Shown: positions 44,677-52,881, counted from the first letter of the stretch. The stretch: DNA of 64,000 nucleotides from Eubacteriales bacterium (GCA_030539335.1 JAUNSG010000015.1:1-64000); one strand, 5' to 3'. Notes: generated by a model not told the origin, from the letters alone. Made by a program: numbers and translations.

Positions 44677-44710
44677 GGGCGCAGCCCCCTTTGATTCAAA
44701 AGATAACTTT

Positions 44711-44739
44711 ATTATAGCAGGTGACGGAAGGGACAGCAA
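44711..44739 (-). promoter_or_regulatory. MFS gene promoter
   Basis: On the minus strand TTGCTG (44734-44739), 17 bp and TATAAT (44711-44716). It is back to back with the promoter at 44749. Confidence 0.65.
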
Positions 44740-44748
44740 GCAAAGCAA

Positions 44749-44777
44749 TTGATGAACCGGAGAAAACACGGTATAAT
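44749..44777 (+). promoter_or_regulatory. Promoter of binding-protein gene 1
   Basis: TTGATG (44749-44754), 17 bp and TATAAT (44772-44777). Confidence 0.7.
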
Positions 44778-44808
44778 AAAATAAGAATTAAGAAAGGGAG
44801 GGAACAGT

Positions 44809-45807
44809 ATGCGACGAATGGTAGCGTTTCTGCTGGCCGCTGTGCTCTGTGTGATGGGATTCTGCGCATGCGGTTCCGAACCGATTGTGAGACCGCCGCA
44901 GGCGTTGGGCAGTGCCGATCTGCAGGCGCTGAAGGACTTGCAGGCGCCGTATGTCGGGATGGTACTCAAATCGCTGGACGGACAGTTTTACCCACTCATC
45001 AAGGCGGGGGCGGAAGCGGAAGCGGACCGTCTTGGGGTCGAGCTGATTGTCGTTGCGGCGGACAGTGAGAACGATGCCAAAGGACAGGCGGAGTTGGTCG
45101 ATATCATGGCGGATATGGCGCTCGATGTGCTGCTGGTTGCGCCCTGTGAGGAATCGCTGCTCACCGACAGCCTGCTGCGGGCGACGGAAAACGGGAAACA
45201 TGTCCTGGCTGTGGACGAACCGCTGTCCTATTCCGGCAGCGAGGGCTACATCGGTGTGGATGATTTTGCCGGCGGCTTCCGGGAGGGCGCCTATGCGGCG
45301 ACGGTTGCGGCGGAGCCGTCCGCGATCATCCTGCGCGGGCCGGGAACCAGCCGGAACCATTCCGAACGGACCCTGGGCATGCGCGCCAGCCTGATCCGCA
45401 GTGGGATCACGCAGATCACGTATTATGTATGCAATACCTCCCGTGAGGAAGCTTATCAGCAGACAAAGGAGCTGCTGGAACAGGGGGAGACGATGGGTGT
45501 GATTTGCACCACGGACGACGATATGGCCCTGGGCGCACAGCAGGCGGTGGAGGAGAGCGGAAAGAGTATCCCGATCGTCTCCTTTGATGGCACACCGGAT
45601 GTACTGCAATTGGTAGAGGACGGGGAAATTTCTGGTGTTATGCTGCAGGATGCCTATGAAATCGGCGTCCGCAGCGTACAGGATGCCGTTCGGGTTGCCG
45701 AAGGGGAGACCATAGGGGATGACTATGTTTCCATGGATCTGGTGGTACAGAAGACGGCAGGCGCACGGCTGGATTTGCTGAGACAACGGTTGGAAAATAA
45801 CGAATAG
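44809..45807 (+). CDS. Sugar-type substrate-binding lipoprotein 1
   Basis: A 332-aa protein with a lipoprotein signal peptide (MRRMVAFLLAAVLCVMGFCAC, Cys21 probable lipidation site, slightly unusual box) and a ribose-binding-type two-lobed fold: YVGMVLKSLDGQFYPLIKAGAEAEA, DVLLVAPCEESL, VICTTDDDMALGAQQAVEE, VSFDGTPDVLQLV. It should bind a sugar or related small ligand outside the membrane. No permease or ATPase gene lies near. A GGGAGGGAAC site precedes the ATG. It is the most divergent of the five paralogues. Confidence 0.85.
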   Translation: MRRMVAFLLAAVLCVMGFCACGSEPIVRPPQALGSADLQALKDLQAPYVGMVLKSLDGQFYPLIKAGAEAEADRLGVELIVVAADSENDAKGQAELVDIMADMALDVLLVAPCEESLLTDSLLRATENGKHVLAVDEPLSYSGSEGYIGVDDFAGGFREGAYAATVAAEPSAIILRGPGTSRNHSERTLGMRASLIRSGITQITYYVCNTSREEAYQQTKELLEQGETMGVICTTDDDMALGAQQAVEESGKSIPIVSFDGTPDVLQLVEDGEISGVMLQDAYEIGVRSVQDAVRVAEGETIGDDYVSMDLVVQKTAGARLDLLRQRLENNE

Positions 45808-45892
45808 TATAATAATAATATCAAATAACTAATAGGATAATTCTTGCACTCCGATCAGCGCGGCACCGGACGGGAGTTCGTGCCGGGGAGGG

Positions 45893-45921
45893 TTGACGAG
45901 GCAGAGGGAAAACAGTATTAT
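45893..45921 (+). promoter_or_regulatory. Promoter of binding-protein gene 2
   Basis: TTGACG (45893-45898), 17 bp and TATTAT (45916-45921). Upstream, CGGCAC/GTGCCG (about 45860-45886) can form a stem without a T-run. Confidence 0.65.
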
Positions 45922-45992
45922 AAAGATAGCAATCGGCATGGTTTTCTTTGCCGCAAATTGCGATACGGCATACGAGACAAGGAGGGAGTCGT

Positions 45993-47021
45993 ATGACAAA
46001 GAAAAGAATAACAGCCATTCTGGCCGTAGGCGTTTTCTGCCTGGGTTTGGTCAGTGCCTGTGGAATGCAGAGCAGCGGATCGGGGACCATGGAGGACAAT
46101 GGACCGATCACCCTGTTTCTCTCCGAGCAGGACGATTACCTGACCCATCTGCAGGAGGAATGTGAGATTGCGGCCGAAGCAAATGGCTATCAATTTAAGG
46201 TTACCAACGCCAAGGGCGATCAGGACAAGCAGATCAGCCAGATCAAAAAGGCATCCAAAAAGGGTGAGGGCGCCTTTCTGGTCAATCTGGTCGATCCATC
46301 CCGCGCAGCGGAGGTCATCGAGGCGGCGGGAAACCGTGACATCGTGTTCCTGAACCGGGAACCGACGGATCATACGGTGCTGGATGAAACGCACATCTAT
46401 GTTGGATCGGAGGAGGAAAAGGCCGGCGAACTGCAGGGACAGGTGCTGGCGGAATATTGCCAGTCTGCGGGCATGAAGGAGATCCGTTATCTGCTTCTGA
46501 CCGGACCGGAATCGCTGCCGTCTTCGCAGCAGCGTGCGGATGCGGTGCTGGAGGTCATGGACGAGACCGGCTTTACCATGCAGCCGCTGACCCAGCCGCT
46601 GATGTGTGATTACGACCGTGAGACGGCGAAAAAGGTGCTTACCGAGCAGTTTGCGAACGGATTGGATGCGGGAGAGATTGACTGCATCATTTCGACGGAC
46701 GATGCGATGGCGCTGGGCGCGATCGAGGCGCTGAACGCGGAGAAGGACAAGGGTTTGACGGCCGTGGATCCGATTATCATCGGTGTCGATGGCGTTGCCG
46801 ATGCGCTGCAGGCGGTGCAGGACGGTACCATGATGATGACGGCCTATCAGGACGCCACCCGTCAGGCACAGACCGCCATTCAGGCGGCGAACAACCTGAA
46901 CCACGGCTATGAATACAGCCGGGGAATCACGGTTGCCGACCGTGTGGATGACAACATTTTCTGGATTTCCTTCCAGTCCGTCACACGGGACAATGTCGGT
47001 GACTTTTTGAGCGTTGAGTAA
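45993..47021 (+). CDS. Sugar-type substrate-binding lipoprotein 2
   Basis: A 342-aa lipoprotein (box LVSAC, Cys23) of the periplasmic-binding-protein-like I fold. Features are ITLFLSEQDDYLTHLQEECE, the hinge-region IISTDDAMALGAIEAL and IIGVDGVADALQAV. The order of motifs fits ribose/galactose-binding proteins. ATG 45993 has GGAGGG; the open frame starts further upstream. A bidirectional terminator follows. No transporter partners are near, so it may feed a remote ABC system or a chemosensory or two-component sensor. Confidence 0.85.
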   Translation: MTKKRITAILAVGVFCLGLVSACGMQSSGSGTMEDNGPITLFLSEQDDYLTHLQEECEIAAEANGYQFKVTNAKGDQDKQISQIKKASKKGEGAFLVNLVDPSRAAEVIEAAGNRDIVFLNREPTDHTVLDETHIYVGSEEEKAGELQGQVLAEYCQSAGMKEIRYLLLTGPESLPSSQQRADAVLEVMDETGFTMQPLTQPLMCDYDRETAKKVLTEQFANGLDAGEIDCIISTDDAMALGAIEALNAEKDKGLTAVDPIIIGVDGVADALQAVQDGTMMMTAYQDATRQAQTAIQAANNLNHGYEYSRGITVADRVDDNIFWISFQSVTRDNVGDFLSVE

Positions 47022-47040
47022 AAAAATCAGAACAAAGAAA

Positions 47041-47083
47041 AGCGGAAAGAATCCAATGGCTGACTCTTTCCGCTCTTTTTTCT
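47041..47083. terminator. Bidirectional terminator between binding-protein 2 and the lipid kinase gene
   Basis: Stem AGCGGAAAGA/TCTTTCCGCT (47041-47050 with 47065-47074), with T-rich tails on both strands. Confidence 0.82.
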
Positions 47084-47091
47084 GTTCGGTT

Positions 47092-48069
47092 TTAGGTTTC
47101 CTCCGCAGTGTCCGGATGGGCTTCCTCCACTTCCTCGATCAGGTTCTTCTGATTGGGCATCTGCATCAGGGACAGGGCGATGGAGTGCGGCAGGATTTCC
47201 GCCGTGGCATCGGCGACAACGCCGCCGGCCTCGCCATCCAGTGTCCAGGCGATCGGCTCTTCGGCGAGCACGCGCACCCGTGCGGCGCGCCGGAAATAGA
47301 TACGGGGACAATCCTCCACCTTTTGCAGCATCAGGGCGCCGATGGTGTCATTCAGCTCCAGGGGATTGGTCGGCATTTTGATGAGCAGGACCTCAAACAG
47401 GCCGTCATCCAGCTGGACGCCGGTGCGACCGATGTCCATCACACCGCCGACGGAAGTGGAATTGGAAATCTGTCCATAGATAAAGGTATCTTCGATCTGT
47501 TCCCCATCGACATCCACGGTCAGGTGATAGGAACGGACGGTGGCAAGGGATTTGACCCCCTCCAGAATATAGGCAAAATGGCCGAGCATATTTTTCAGCG
47601 ATTGCGGTGTATCATAGGATACATCGGTAAACAGGCCGAATGCCGCAACATACGTAAAGAAATGGCCATTAAACCGGCCGATATCGCAGAAAAACGGTTC
47701 GCCTTCCATCGTCTGCTTCATGGATTCCTCCATGTGCGGGGAGATACCCAGGGTGGAGGCGAAATCATTGGTCGTTCCAGCCGGGACATAGCCCAGAATG
47801 GGGCGCTGCTCTTTCGGAAGCATCATCAGTCCGGCAACCACCTCGTTCAGGGTGCCGTCGCCGCCGACACAGACCACACGGTCATAACCTGCGGCATGTT
47901 CCGAGGCGAATTGTGTGCCGTCACCGCGCTGCTGTGTGGGGAACACGGTGACATGATAACCGGAACGGAAGAAATAGTTGGTTAGGTTGAACATCTGATT
48001 GCGGGCCTGATTTTTTCCCGCAGTCGGGTTGATAATCAGCATCAGCTTGGGGATACGCTTGGAAAGCAT
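47092..48069 (-). CDS. YegS/DgkB-type lipid kinase
   Basis: A 325-aa protein of the diacylglycerol kinase catalytic family: N-terminal IINPTAGK, the nucleotide motif VVCVGGDGTLNEVVAGL (about 67-83), YVPAGTTNDFASTLG, and a C-terminal beta-sandwich. Bacterial members phosphorylate diacylglycerol or related lipids and recycle membrane lipids. No membrane helix. Monocistronic and convergent with binding-protein gene 2. Lipid substrate not determinable here. Confidence 0.9.
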   Translation of the reverse strand: MLSKRIPKLMLIINPTAGKNQARNQMFNLTNYFFRSGYHVTVFPTQQRGDGTQFASEHAAGYDRVVCVGGDGTLNEVVAGLMMLPKEQRPILGYVPAGTTNDFASTLGISPHMEESMKQTMEGEPFFCDIGRFNGHFFTYVAAFGLFTDVSYDTPQSLKNMLGHFAYILEGVKSLATVRSYHLTVDVDGEQIEDTFIYGQISNSTSVGGVMDIGRTGVQLDDGLFEVLLIKMPTNPLELNDTIGALMLQKVEDCPRIYFRRAARVRVLAEEPIAWTLDGEAGGVVADATAEILPHSIALSLMQMPNQKNLIEEVEEAHPDTAEET

Positions 48070-48244
48070 GCCACAAGCCTCCTTTCGAAGACAGGGATAC
48101 TCTTAGTATGATTATCATACGATTTTTGTATGTATTTTTCAATATAATACCGTGTTAAAAAAGTGATAGAAAGTGTTGCAAAATCGGGGAAAATGACGAA
48201 TTTGAGATGGGGGGGATTTTGCGGAGGCAAAACACGGACGCCCC

Positions 48245-48273
48245 TTGCTTTTTGCGGAGAGGTTGGGTATACT
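48245..48273 (+). promoter_or_regulatory. tRNA-Arg promoter
   Basis: TTGCTT (48245-48250), 17 bp and TATACT (48268-48273), about 20 bp before the tRNA. Confidence 0.7.
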
Positions 48274-48293
48274 ATATCTACAAAATGATACCT

Positions 48294-48370
48294 GTCTCTG
48301 TAGCTCAGTTGGATAGAGCGACCGCCTCCTAAGCGGTAGGCCGGGGGTTCGAATCCCTTCAGGGACGCCA
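48294..48370 (+). tRNA. tRNA-Arg (anticodon CCU)
   Basis: A 77-nt cloverleaf: acceptor GTCTCTG/CAGGGAC, D arm GCTC/GAGC, anticodon stem ACCGC/GCGGT with loop CTCCTAA giving anticodon CCU (reads AGG), T arm with GTTCGAATC, discriminator G and an encoded CCA (48368-48370). A terminator follows. Its 3' end is duplicated 141 bp downstream. Confidence 0.93.
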
Positions 48371-48551
48371 GTCCACCAGCCATTCCGAAAGGGATGGCTG
48401 GTTTTTTCCGAAGGAAAAGGGATTCGAAAGGCGGCTCTTACAAACGTGCCGGTGGCACGTTTGAACCGCCGTGGCTTTTCCGCAGAAAAGCGAATCCCTT
48501 CAGGGACGCCAGTCCACCGGCCATTCCGAAAGGGATGGCCGGTTTTTTCCG
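48350..48551 (+). repeat. Duplicated tRNA 3' end plus terminator, enclosing a hairpin-rich spacer
   Basis: 48350-48410 (tRNA 3' end and its terminator) recurs at 48491-48551 with two changes. Those two changes are compensatory: the terminator stem is CCAGCCAT/ATGGCTGG in copy 1 and CCGGCCAT/ATGGCCGG in copy 2. Between them lie nested inverted repeats GGGATTCG/CGAATCCC (48419-48426 with 48491-48498), GGCGG/CCGCC, AAACGTGCC/GGCACGTTT (48442-48450 with 48454-48462) and GCTTTTC/GAAAAGC (48474-48480 with 48485-48491). It looks like an integration scar or a small structured element. Confidence 0.85.
48373..48407 (+). terminator. tRNA-Arg terminator
   Basis: CCAGCCAT/ATGGCTGG stem followed by six T; a second, compensated version ends near 48548. 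Confidence 0.85.
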
Positions 48552-48563
48552 CAGTTTGCAATA

Positions 48564-48599
48564 GAAAAAGCCCAGAACAAACAGAAGTCTGCTCTGGGC
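48564..48599 (-). terminator. Terminator of the XRE gene at 48611
   Basis: On the minus strand stem GCCCAGA/TCTGGGC with a 16-nt loop, then TTTTTC. Confidence 0.75.
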
Positions 48600-48610
48600 A
48601 AGATATTTCG

Positions 48611-48955
48611 TTAGTCTTTCTGTCTGTTCCTGCGCATACTAGCTTTCAACGCTTCGACAGTATCGGCAATGATCTTGGCTTCTCGTTCCGTACAATCCGA
48701 GACCAGTTCAGAGAGCCAGCTTGAAAAGAATGGACGGGCGGTTTTGATATCACGGCACAACAGTTCATCCGCCGAACAATCTAAAGCATTTACGATACCC
48801 ACAAAGGTTTTCATGCTGGGGATTGTAGCGCCAGTTTCGATATGGCTGATATGTGTGACGCCGACATCAATCATATTGGCAAGCTGTTCTTGTGTGATGC
48901 CCTTTTTCAGTCTTGCAGTACGAATTCTCTTCCCGAGGTCTGGATAATCGATCAT
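48611..48955 (-). CDS. XRE-family regulator
   Basis: A 114-aa protein with an N-terminal helix-turn-helix (about 5-65: LGKRIRTARLKKGITQEQLA, VTHISHIETG) and a helical C-terminal region. I start at ATG 48955, preceded by AGAGGGG, rather than the ATG 21 bases upstream. Such single-domain regulators are common in Clostridia and often belong to mobile DNA; the neighbouring duplicated tRNA end would fit. Targets unknown. Confidence 0.78.
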   Translation of the reverse strand: MIDYPDLGKRIRTARLKKGITQEQLANMIDVGVTHISHIETGATIPSMKTFVGIVNALDCSADELLCRDIKTARPFFSSWLSELVSDCTEREAKIIADTVEALKASMRRNRQKD

Positions 48956-49065
48956 ACAAACAAGCCCCTCTTTCATTTTAAATGAACTACTTGTATTGTA
49001 TGTGCAATTTTGCTATAATATAATGACTTGAGTGTGCAACTGCTCTTTTAAGCCAAGTCCGAGGA

Positions 49066-49101
49066 ACAAAAATCCCCAAAGGAACGAATGTCCTTTGGGG
49101 A
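49066..49101 (-). terminator. Terminator of the XRE gene at 49148
   Basis: Perfect stem TCCCCAAAGGA/TCCTTTGGGGA (49073-49083 with 49091-49101); on the minus strand it is followed by TTTTTG. Confidence 0.82.
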
Positions 49102-49147
49102 GAACGGGGCATAGGGCGATCGAAAACTGTTTCTCGGACAGAGCACC

Positions 49148-49468
49148 TCACCTTATAATCCAATCCAGAAAGAGGTCCACCTTTTCCAAATCTGCAGGGG
49201 GCAGTTCCTGCAGGCGTTCGCATAGTCGATGGAATTGTGAGTCCCCGCTTTCTGTTGGAGCGAAGAATTCTGCCGGGGTCATATCAAAATATGCGATGAT
49301 GTTAAATAGCTCTCGGAGAGATGGCAGGGCCGCTCCGCTGCTGATACCGCGAATATAGGAGCCGCTCTTATCCAGTTCCAGGCTCATGCGATGCTCGGAT
49401 ACATTCTTTTTCAGCCGCAATTCCGTGATTCTCATGCGGATGAATTCATCATATTGTATCTTGGCCAT
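49148..49468 (-). CDS. XRE-family regulator
   Basis: A 106-aa helix-turn-helix protein (about 8-68: IRMRITELRLKKNVSEHRMSLELDKSGSYIRGISSG) with a C-terminal helical segment ending LEKVDLFLDWIIR. GGAGGGATAGCC precedes the ATG. It is similar in size and layout to the XRE gene at 48611 but not a close copy. Function unknown. Confidence 0.75.
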   Translation of the reverse strand: MAKIQYDEFIRMRITELRLKKNVSEHRMSLELDKSGSYIRGISSGAALPSLRELFNIIAYFDMTPAEFFAPTESGDSQFHRLCERLQELPPADLEKVDLFLDWIIR

Positions 49469-49632
49469 GGCTATCCCTCCTTTTCTTCATTATTTTAATA
49501 TGAATTAGAGCGTGTGATTGGTTATGACAGTATGAATTTTGGCTTTCTTTGTCTGGAAATTGATGATATAATTATTAAAATTAAACGTAGGTTGATGATT
49601 TCCCTACGAAGTATACCCGAAGGAGGAAATAA

Positions 49633-50151
49633 ATGAAGATTGAACGGTTTTATTTTTCCGAATACGAGGCGCTGTGGGAGCCTCGGCGGAAGGAAATCAT
49701 GGAGCAATTGAGGAAGGATCGGGAAGAACGGGAGAAACTGCCGATTGAGGAACAGGAACGATGCATACGGGAACAGATTGCGCGGGCGGAAGAATTTCTC
49801 GCGAAATTGGTGGATCTGCCATCCGAGGAATGTGAGATGTGCGTTATTTTTAACCCCAAGCTATACAAAGAGTTTACCCGGCTGGCCGAAGCCAGTATTC
49901 CGCTTGCGAGAGAAATGCGCGCCAATTTACAGGCCTTTACGGAAGATATGAACGGCTGTATTTCGTTTGTTGGCGACGAATTGAATTGCAGTGGGGAAAA
50001 CAAAAACCTGCTGATCGAACTGTCCAAGGCGGCGAGTGAAGTCAATGTGGCTTTGACCGAGGATACGGGAAACGGACTCCCCACGGATGTGGACGGCGCA
50101 ATACGACTGGAATTCTGGTTCGAGTTCTGCACACCCGCGCCGGCCGAATAA
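49633..50151 (+). CDS. Hypothetical protein
   Basis: A 172-aa soluble protein, Glu-rich, with a long N-terminal helical region (about 15-65, many Glu/Arg/Lys) and no recognised domain or signal peptide. AAGGAGGAAATAA gives a strong start at ATG 49633. It lies alone between the XRE genes and the riboswitch-controlled exchanger. Confidence 0.65.
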   Translation: MKIERFYFSEYEALWEPRRKEIMEQLRKDREEREKLPIEEQERCIREQIARAEEFLAKLVDLPSEECEMCVIFNPKLYKEFTRLAEASIPLAREMRANLQAFTEDMNGCISFVGDELNCSGENKNLLIELSKAASEVNVALTEDTGNGLPTDVDGAIRLEFWFEFCTPAPAE

Positions 50152-50206
50152 CCAAGGGCGAATTTCCTCCCGGCGCTATTGCTTTGTTAAAGGTAGCGGG
50201 ATTGCC

Positions 50207-50235
50207 TTGACGCCGTCCGGTGGATTTGTTATACT
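50207..50235 (+). promoter_or_regulatory. Promoter of the riboswitch-exchanger unit
   Basis: TTGACG (50207-50212), 17 bp and TATACT (50230-50235); the transcript should start at about 50242, right at the riboswitch 5' side. Confidence 0.75.
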
Positions 50236-50240
50236 GCGAA

Positions 50241-50374
50241 TTACAGAGGGAGTAGCTGGCACGGATTTCCCGTGTTTACATTGCCGTCAATACAATTCCG
50301 TTGGGAATTCGGTTTGTAAGTAAGTAGCGAGACTTTGTTGCAAGATTTTTTTTGCAGCATAGTCTCGTTTTTTT
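50241..50374 (+). promoter_or_regulatory. yybP-ykoY family (manganese) riboswitch with terminator
   Basis: Conserved parts of the yybP-ykoY leader are visible in order: AGGGAGTAGC (50246-50255), a hairpin CACGG/CCGTG, CGTCAATAC (50285-50293), a second hairpin AATTCC/GGAATT, closing strand TGTAA (pairing with TTACA at 50241) and AGTAGCGAGACTTTG (about 50323-50337). The last part forms an intrinsic terminator, CGAGACT/AGTCTCG (50328-50334 with 50361-50367) plus seven T. This class senses Mn2+ and usually turns on export genes by preventing termination. Confidence 0.85.
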
Positions 50375-50423
50375 GTTTGCCATCCAGACAGACATGCTGC
50401 AAACCGATGGAGGAGGTCTATTT

Positions 50424-51350
50424 ATGAATATGGTATGGCAGGGATTGTTGTTGATTGTCGGCTTTGTTATGCTGATGAAGGGCGCAGATTTTTTTGTCGA
50501 TGGCGCCAGTGGTATCGCGCGGAAGTTTGGCATTCCACAGCTGGTCATCGGACTGACGATTGTGGCGATGGGGACAAGCGCGCCGGAAGCGGCCGTCAGC
50601 CTGACGGCGGCGCTCAAAGGAAGTGCGGATATTACGATAGGGAATGTCGTTGGGAGCAACATTTTAAATATATTGATTATTTTGGGAATCACATCGGTGA
50701 TTGCCCCGCTGCCGGTCGAGCGGTCTACGATATGCGTGGAGATCCCTTTCCTCGTTGGCATCTCCGCACTGCTGCTGTTCCAGGGGATGGATGGAAGCAT
50801 TTCGCTGGTGGATGGCATCATGCTGCTGTTCGCATTTGGCGTATATCTGTGGTATCTGTTTGGGATGACAAAGAGGAATCCGGACACATCCGAGGAGACG
50901 GATCAGGAGATCACGATTGGGAAGGCGCTGGCGGGCGCCGGTATTGGACTTGCACTGATCATCTGGGGAAGTGATGTCACGGTGGATGCAGCCACAGCGA
51001 TTGCAACATATTGCGGACTGAGTGACCGTGTGATTGGGTTGACCATCGTTGCGCTCGGCACGTCGCTGCCAGAGCTTTTCACCTCCGTGACAGCGGCACG
51101 GAAAGGAAATGCGGGGATAGCAATCGGCAATATTGTCGGAAGCAATCTGTTCAACATTCTTTTTGTCGTCGGACTTTCCGCGGTCATTGTTCCCATCCCC
51201 TTTGCCGCGGCGTTCCGCATCGATATGGCGGCAGCCATCGGGGCGGGCATCCTGTTGTTTTTCTGCTGTGTGAAAAACCATCGCCTGAGCCGCCTGGCAG
51301 GCATCCTGATGCTCTGCTGCTATGCCCTCTATTTCTTCCTGATTTTGTAA
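50424..51350 (+). CDS. Na+/Ca2+ exchanger-family cation antiporter (YrbG/CaxA type)
   Basis: A 308-aa membrane protein with about ten helices and two inverted alpha-repeat motifs: VIGLTIVAMGTSAPEAAVSL (about 42-61) followed by GNVVGSNILNI, and VIGLTIVALGTSLPELFTSV (about 207-226) followed by GNIVGSNLFNI. These form the cation site. The family exports Ca2+; the manganese riboswitch upstream suggests that this member exports Mn2+ or responds to Mn2+ stress. GGAGGAGG site before ATG 50424. Confidence 0.9.
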   Translation: MNMVWQGLLLIVGFVMLMKGADFFVDGASGIARKFGIPQLVIGLTIVAMGTSAPEAAVSLTAALKGSADITIGNVVGSNILNILIILGITSVIAPLPVERSTICVEIPFLVGISALLLFQGMDGSISLVDGIMLLFAFGVYLWYLFGMTKRNPDTSEETDQEITIGKALAGAGIGLALIIWGSDVTVDAATAIATYCGLSDRVIGLTIVALGTSLPELFTSVTAARKGNAGIAIGNIVGSNLFNILFVVGLSAVIVPIPFAAAFRIDMAAAIGAGILLFFCCVKNHRLSRLAGILMLCCYALYFFLIL

Positions 51351-51524
51351 TAACCGGCAGTTTTTCTCCCCTTGGATGGAGAGGAAAATTCTTGTCAGGG
51401 GCAGGGAAAAGTATTTTGCACAACAAAATATGACAAATTTTCGAAATAGATTGCGAAAAAGTCCAAAAGCCTGAAACCTGTTTAGGAAAAGTGCAATAAA
51501 AATTTCTGGAAAACTAGATTTAAT

Positions 51525-51554
51525 TTGACAAAGCTGGGGCGTGTGTGGTAGAAT
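51525..51554 (+). promoter_or_regulatory. Promoter of binding-protein gene 3
   Basis: TTGACA (51525-51530), 18 bp and an extended -10 TGGTAGAAT (51546-51554). Confidence 0.75.
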
Positions 51555-51560
51555 AACAAC

Positions 51561-51705
51561 ATCCAAAACAGAAAAGTTGGAGAGCTGTTTTGGAAGATTT
51601 GTCCGATCTACATATGCGAAAGCTGTCATGCTGCAACATGACGGTGTAAACAAGCATCCCACACGATCGGACAGGGCTTTAAAAGATTCTAGGAGGAGAA
51701 AAATT
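51561..51705 (+). promoter_or_regulatory. Structured 5' leader of binding-protein gene 3
   Basis: The leader has a perfect 10-bp stem TCCAAAACAG/CTGTTTTGGA (51562-51571 with 51585-51594). A long-range stem TGTCCGATC/GATCGGACA (51600-51608 with 51665-51673) encloses an inner stem GTCATG/CATGAC (51625-51630 with 51637-51642). No T-run follows, so control, if any, would act on translation or stability. No known riboswitch class is recognised. Confidence 0.6.
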
Positions 51706-52749
51706 ATGACAAGTGCAAAGAGACTTTTTGCAATGGCAGTTGCTGGCGCACTGGTAGTCGGCAGCATGGCAGGTTGTGGCGGTTCAAGTAGTGACGCAGA
51801 GGCTCCGGCGGCTTCCGGCTCTGCTGCAGCGGCAGGCGGTTCTGGCGAATACACCATTACGGTTATCACCAAGGCGCTGGATTCGGATTACTGGCACACT
51901 GTACAGGCTGGTGCAATCCTGGCTGGTCAGGATCTGGGCGTTACCGTTAACGTACTGGGCCCGAACAACGAGCAGGACACCCAGGGCGAGATGAACCAGA
52001 TTCTGGACGCAGTATCCAACGGTACCGACGGTCTGGTAATTGCTCCGAACGATCCGGATTCTCTGGCATCCACCATTGCGGATGCGCATTCTCAGGGTAT
52101 CCCGACCGTAATCATCGACTCCCAGTGCCCGGATGAGACGGCATTTGACGTATTTGCAGGCACCGATAACTATGCAGCTGGCGAGGCTCTCGGCGCATTC
52201 GTAGCAGAGGATCAGGACGACGCTAAGGCTGTCATCATTCGTGGACAGGCTGGCTCCAACACCCATGACGACCGCACCAACGGCATTACCGATGGTCTGG
52301 AAGCAAATGGTGCAACCCTGCTGGACGCACAGCCGGCTGACTCGGATCAGGCAAAGGCTGTAACCGTAACCGAGAACATGATCCAGTCCTTCGGCGATGA
52401 GCTGACCGCTGTTATCACGACTTCCGACGATATGGGCTGCGGCGCATATCAGGCAGTTGCTGCTTCCGGCAAGCAGGATCAGATCCGCGTTTACGCATTT
52501 GACGGTTCCAACAATGGTCTGGAATCCATGATCAACGGCGAAATCTACGCTGACTGCGCTCAGCAGCCGTTTGCAATGGGCCAGAAGGGCGTTGAGATCT
52601 GTGTTGACCTGCTGAATGGTGTTGAGGTTGCAGATATCGAAGGCATCGATGGCACTACCGTTGACACTGGCTATGAGATCATCACGCGTGATACCGCTCA
52701 GGAGTACTATGACAACCTGAACGCAAACCTGGAAAAGGCTGGTTTCTAA
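51706..52749 (+). CDS. Sugar-type substrate-binding lipoprotein 3
   Basis: A 347-aa ribose-binding-type lipoprotein (signal peptide, box GSMAGC, Cys24, then a Ser/Ala-rich linker). Motifs: TVITKALDSDYWHTVQAGA, VIAPNDPDSLASTIADAHSQG, AVITTSDDMGCGAYQAV, VYAFDGSNNGLESM. AGGAGGAG precedes the ATG. Codon use is strongly biased, unlike paralogues 4 and 5, suggesting a very abundant protein. It is the first of three tandem paralogues, with own promoter, structured leader and terminator. No permease or ATPase is encoded nearby. Confidence 0.9.
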   Translation: MTSAKRLFAMAVAGALVVGSMAGCGGSSSDAEAPAASGSAAAAGGSGEYTITVITKALDSDYWHTVQAGAILAGQDLGVTVNVLGPNNEQDTQGEMNQILDAVSNGTDGLVIAPNDPDSLASTIADAHSQGIPTVIIDSQCPDETAFDVFAGTDNYAAGEALGAFVAEDQDDAKAVIIRGQAGSNTHDDRTNGITDGLEANGATLLDAQPADSDQAKAVTVTENMIQSFGDELTAVITTSDDMGCGAYQAVAASGKQDQIRVYAFDGSNNGLESMINGEIYADCAQQPFAMGQKGVEICVDLLNGVEVADIEGIDGTTVDTGYEIITRDTAQEYYDNLNANLEKAGF

Positions 52750-52849
52750 TTTATAAGATTATATAAAACAATAATCAAGACAACAAAATGAATACTCCGA
52801 CTCATTTCGCTTAACTATTTTGGATTTGATTATTGCCTTTTGTGAAGGG

Positions 52850-52881
52850 CCGGCGTGGATTGCAGTCCACGCCGGTTTTTT
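52850..52881 (+). terminator. Terminator of binding-protein gene 3
   Basis: Stem CCGGCGTGGA/TCCACGCCGG (52850-52859 with 52866-52875) and six T. Confidence 0.9.

Noticed and set aside
43465..44694. 409-aa plus-strand frame opposite the MFS gene
   Set aside because: Gln/Glu/Gly-rich shadow of a membrane protein gene; no ribosome site or domain.
48139..48561. Open frame of 140 aa on the minus strand across the tRNA
   Set aside because: It is the antisense translation of the tRNA and its duplicated 3' end, a familiar spurious protein type; no ribosome site or domain.
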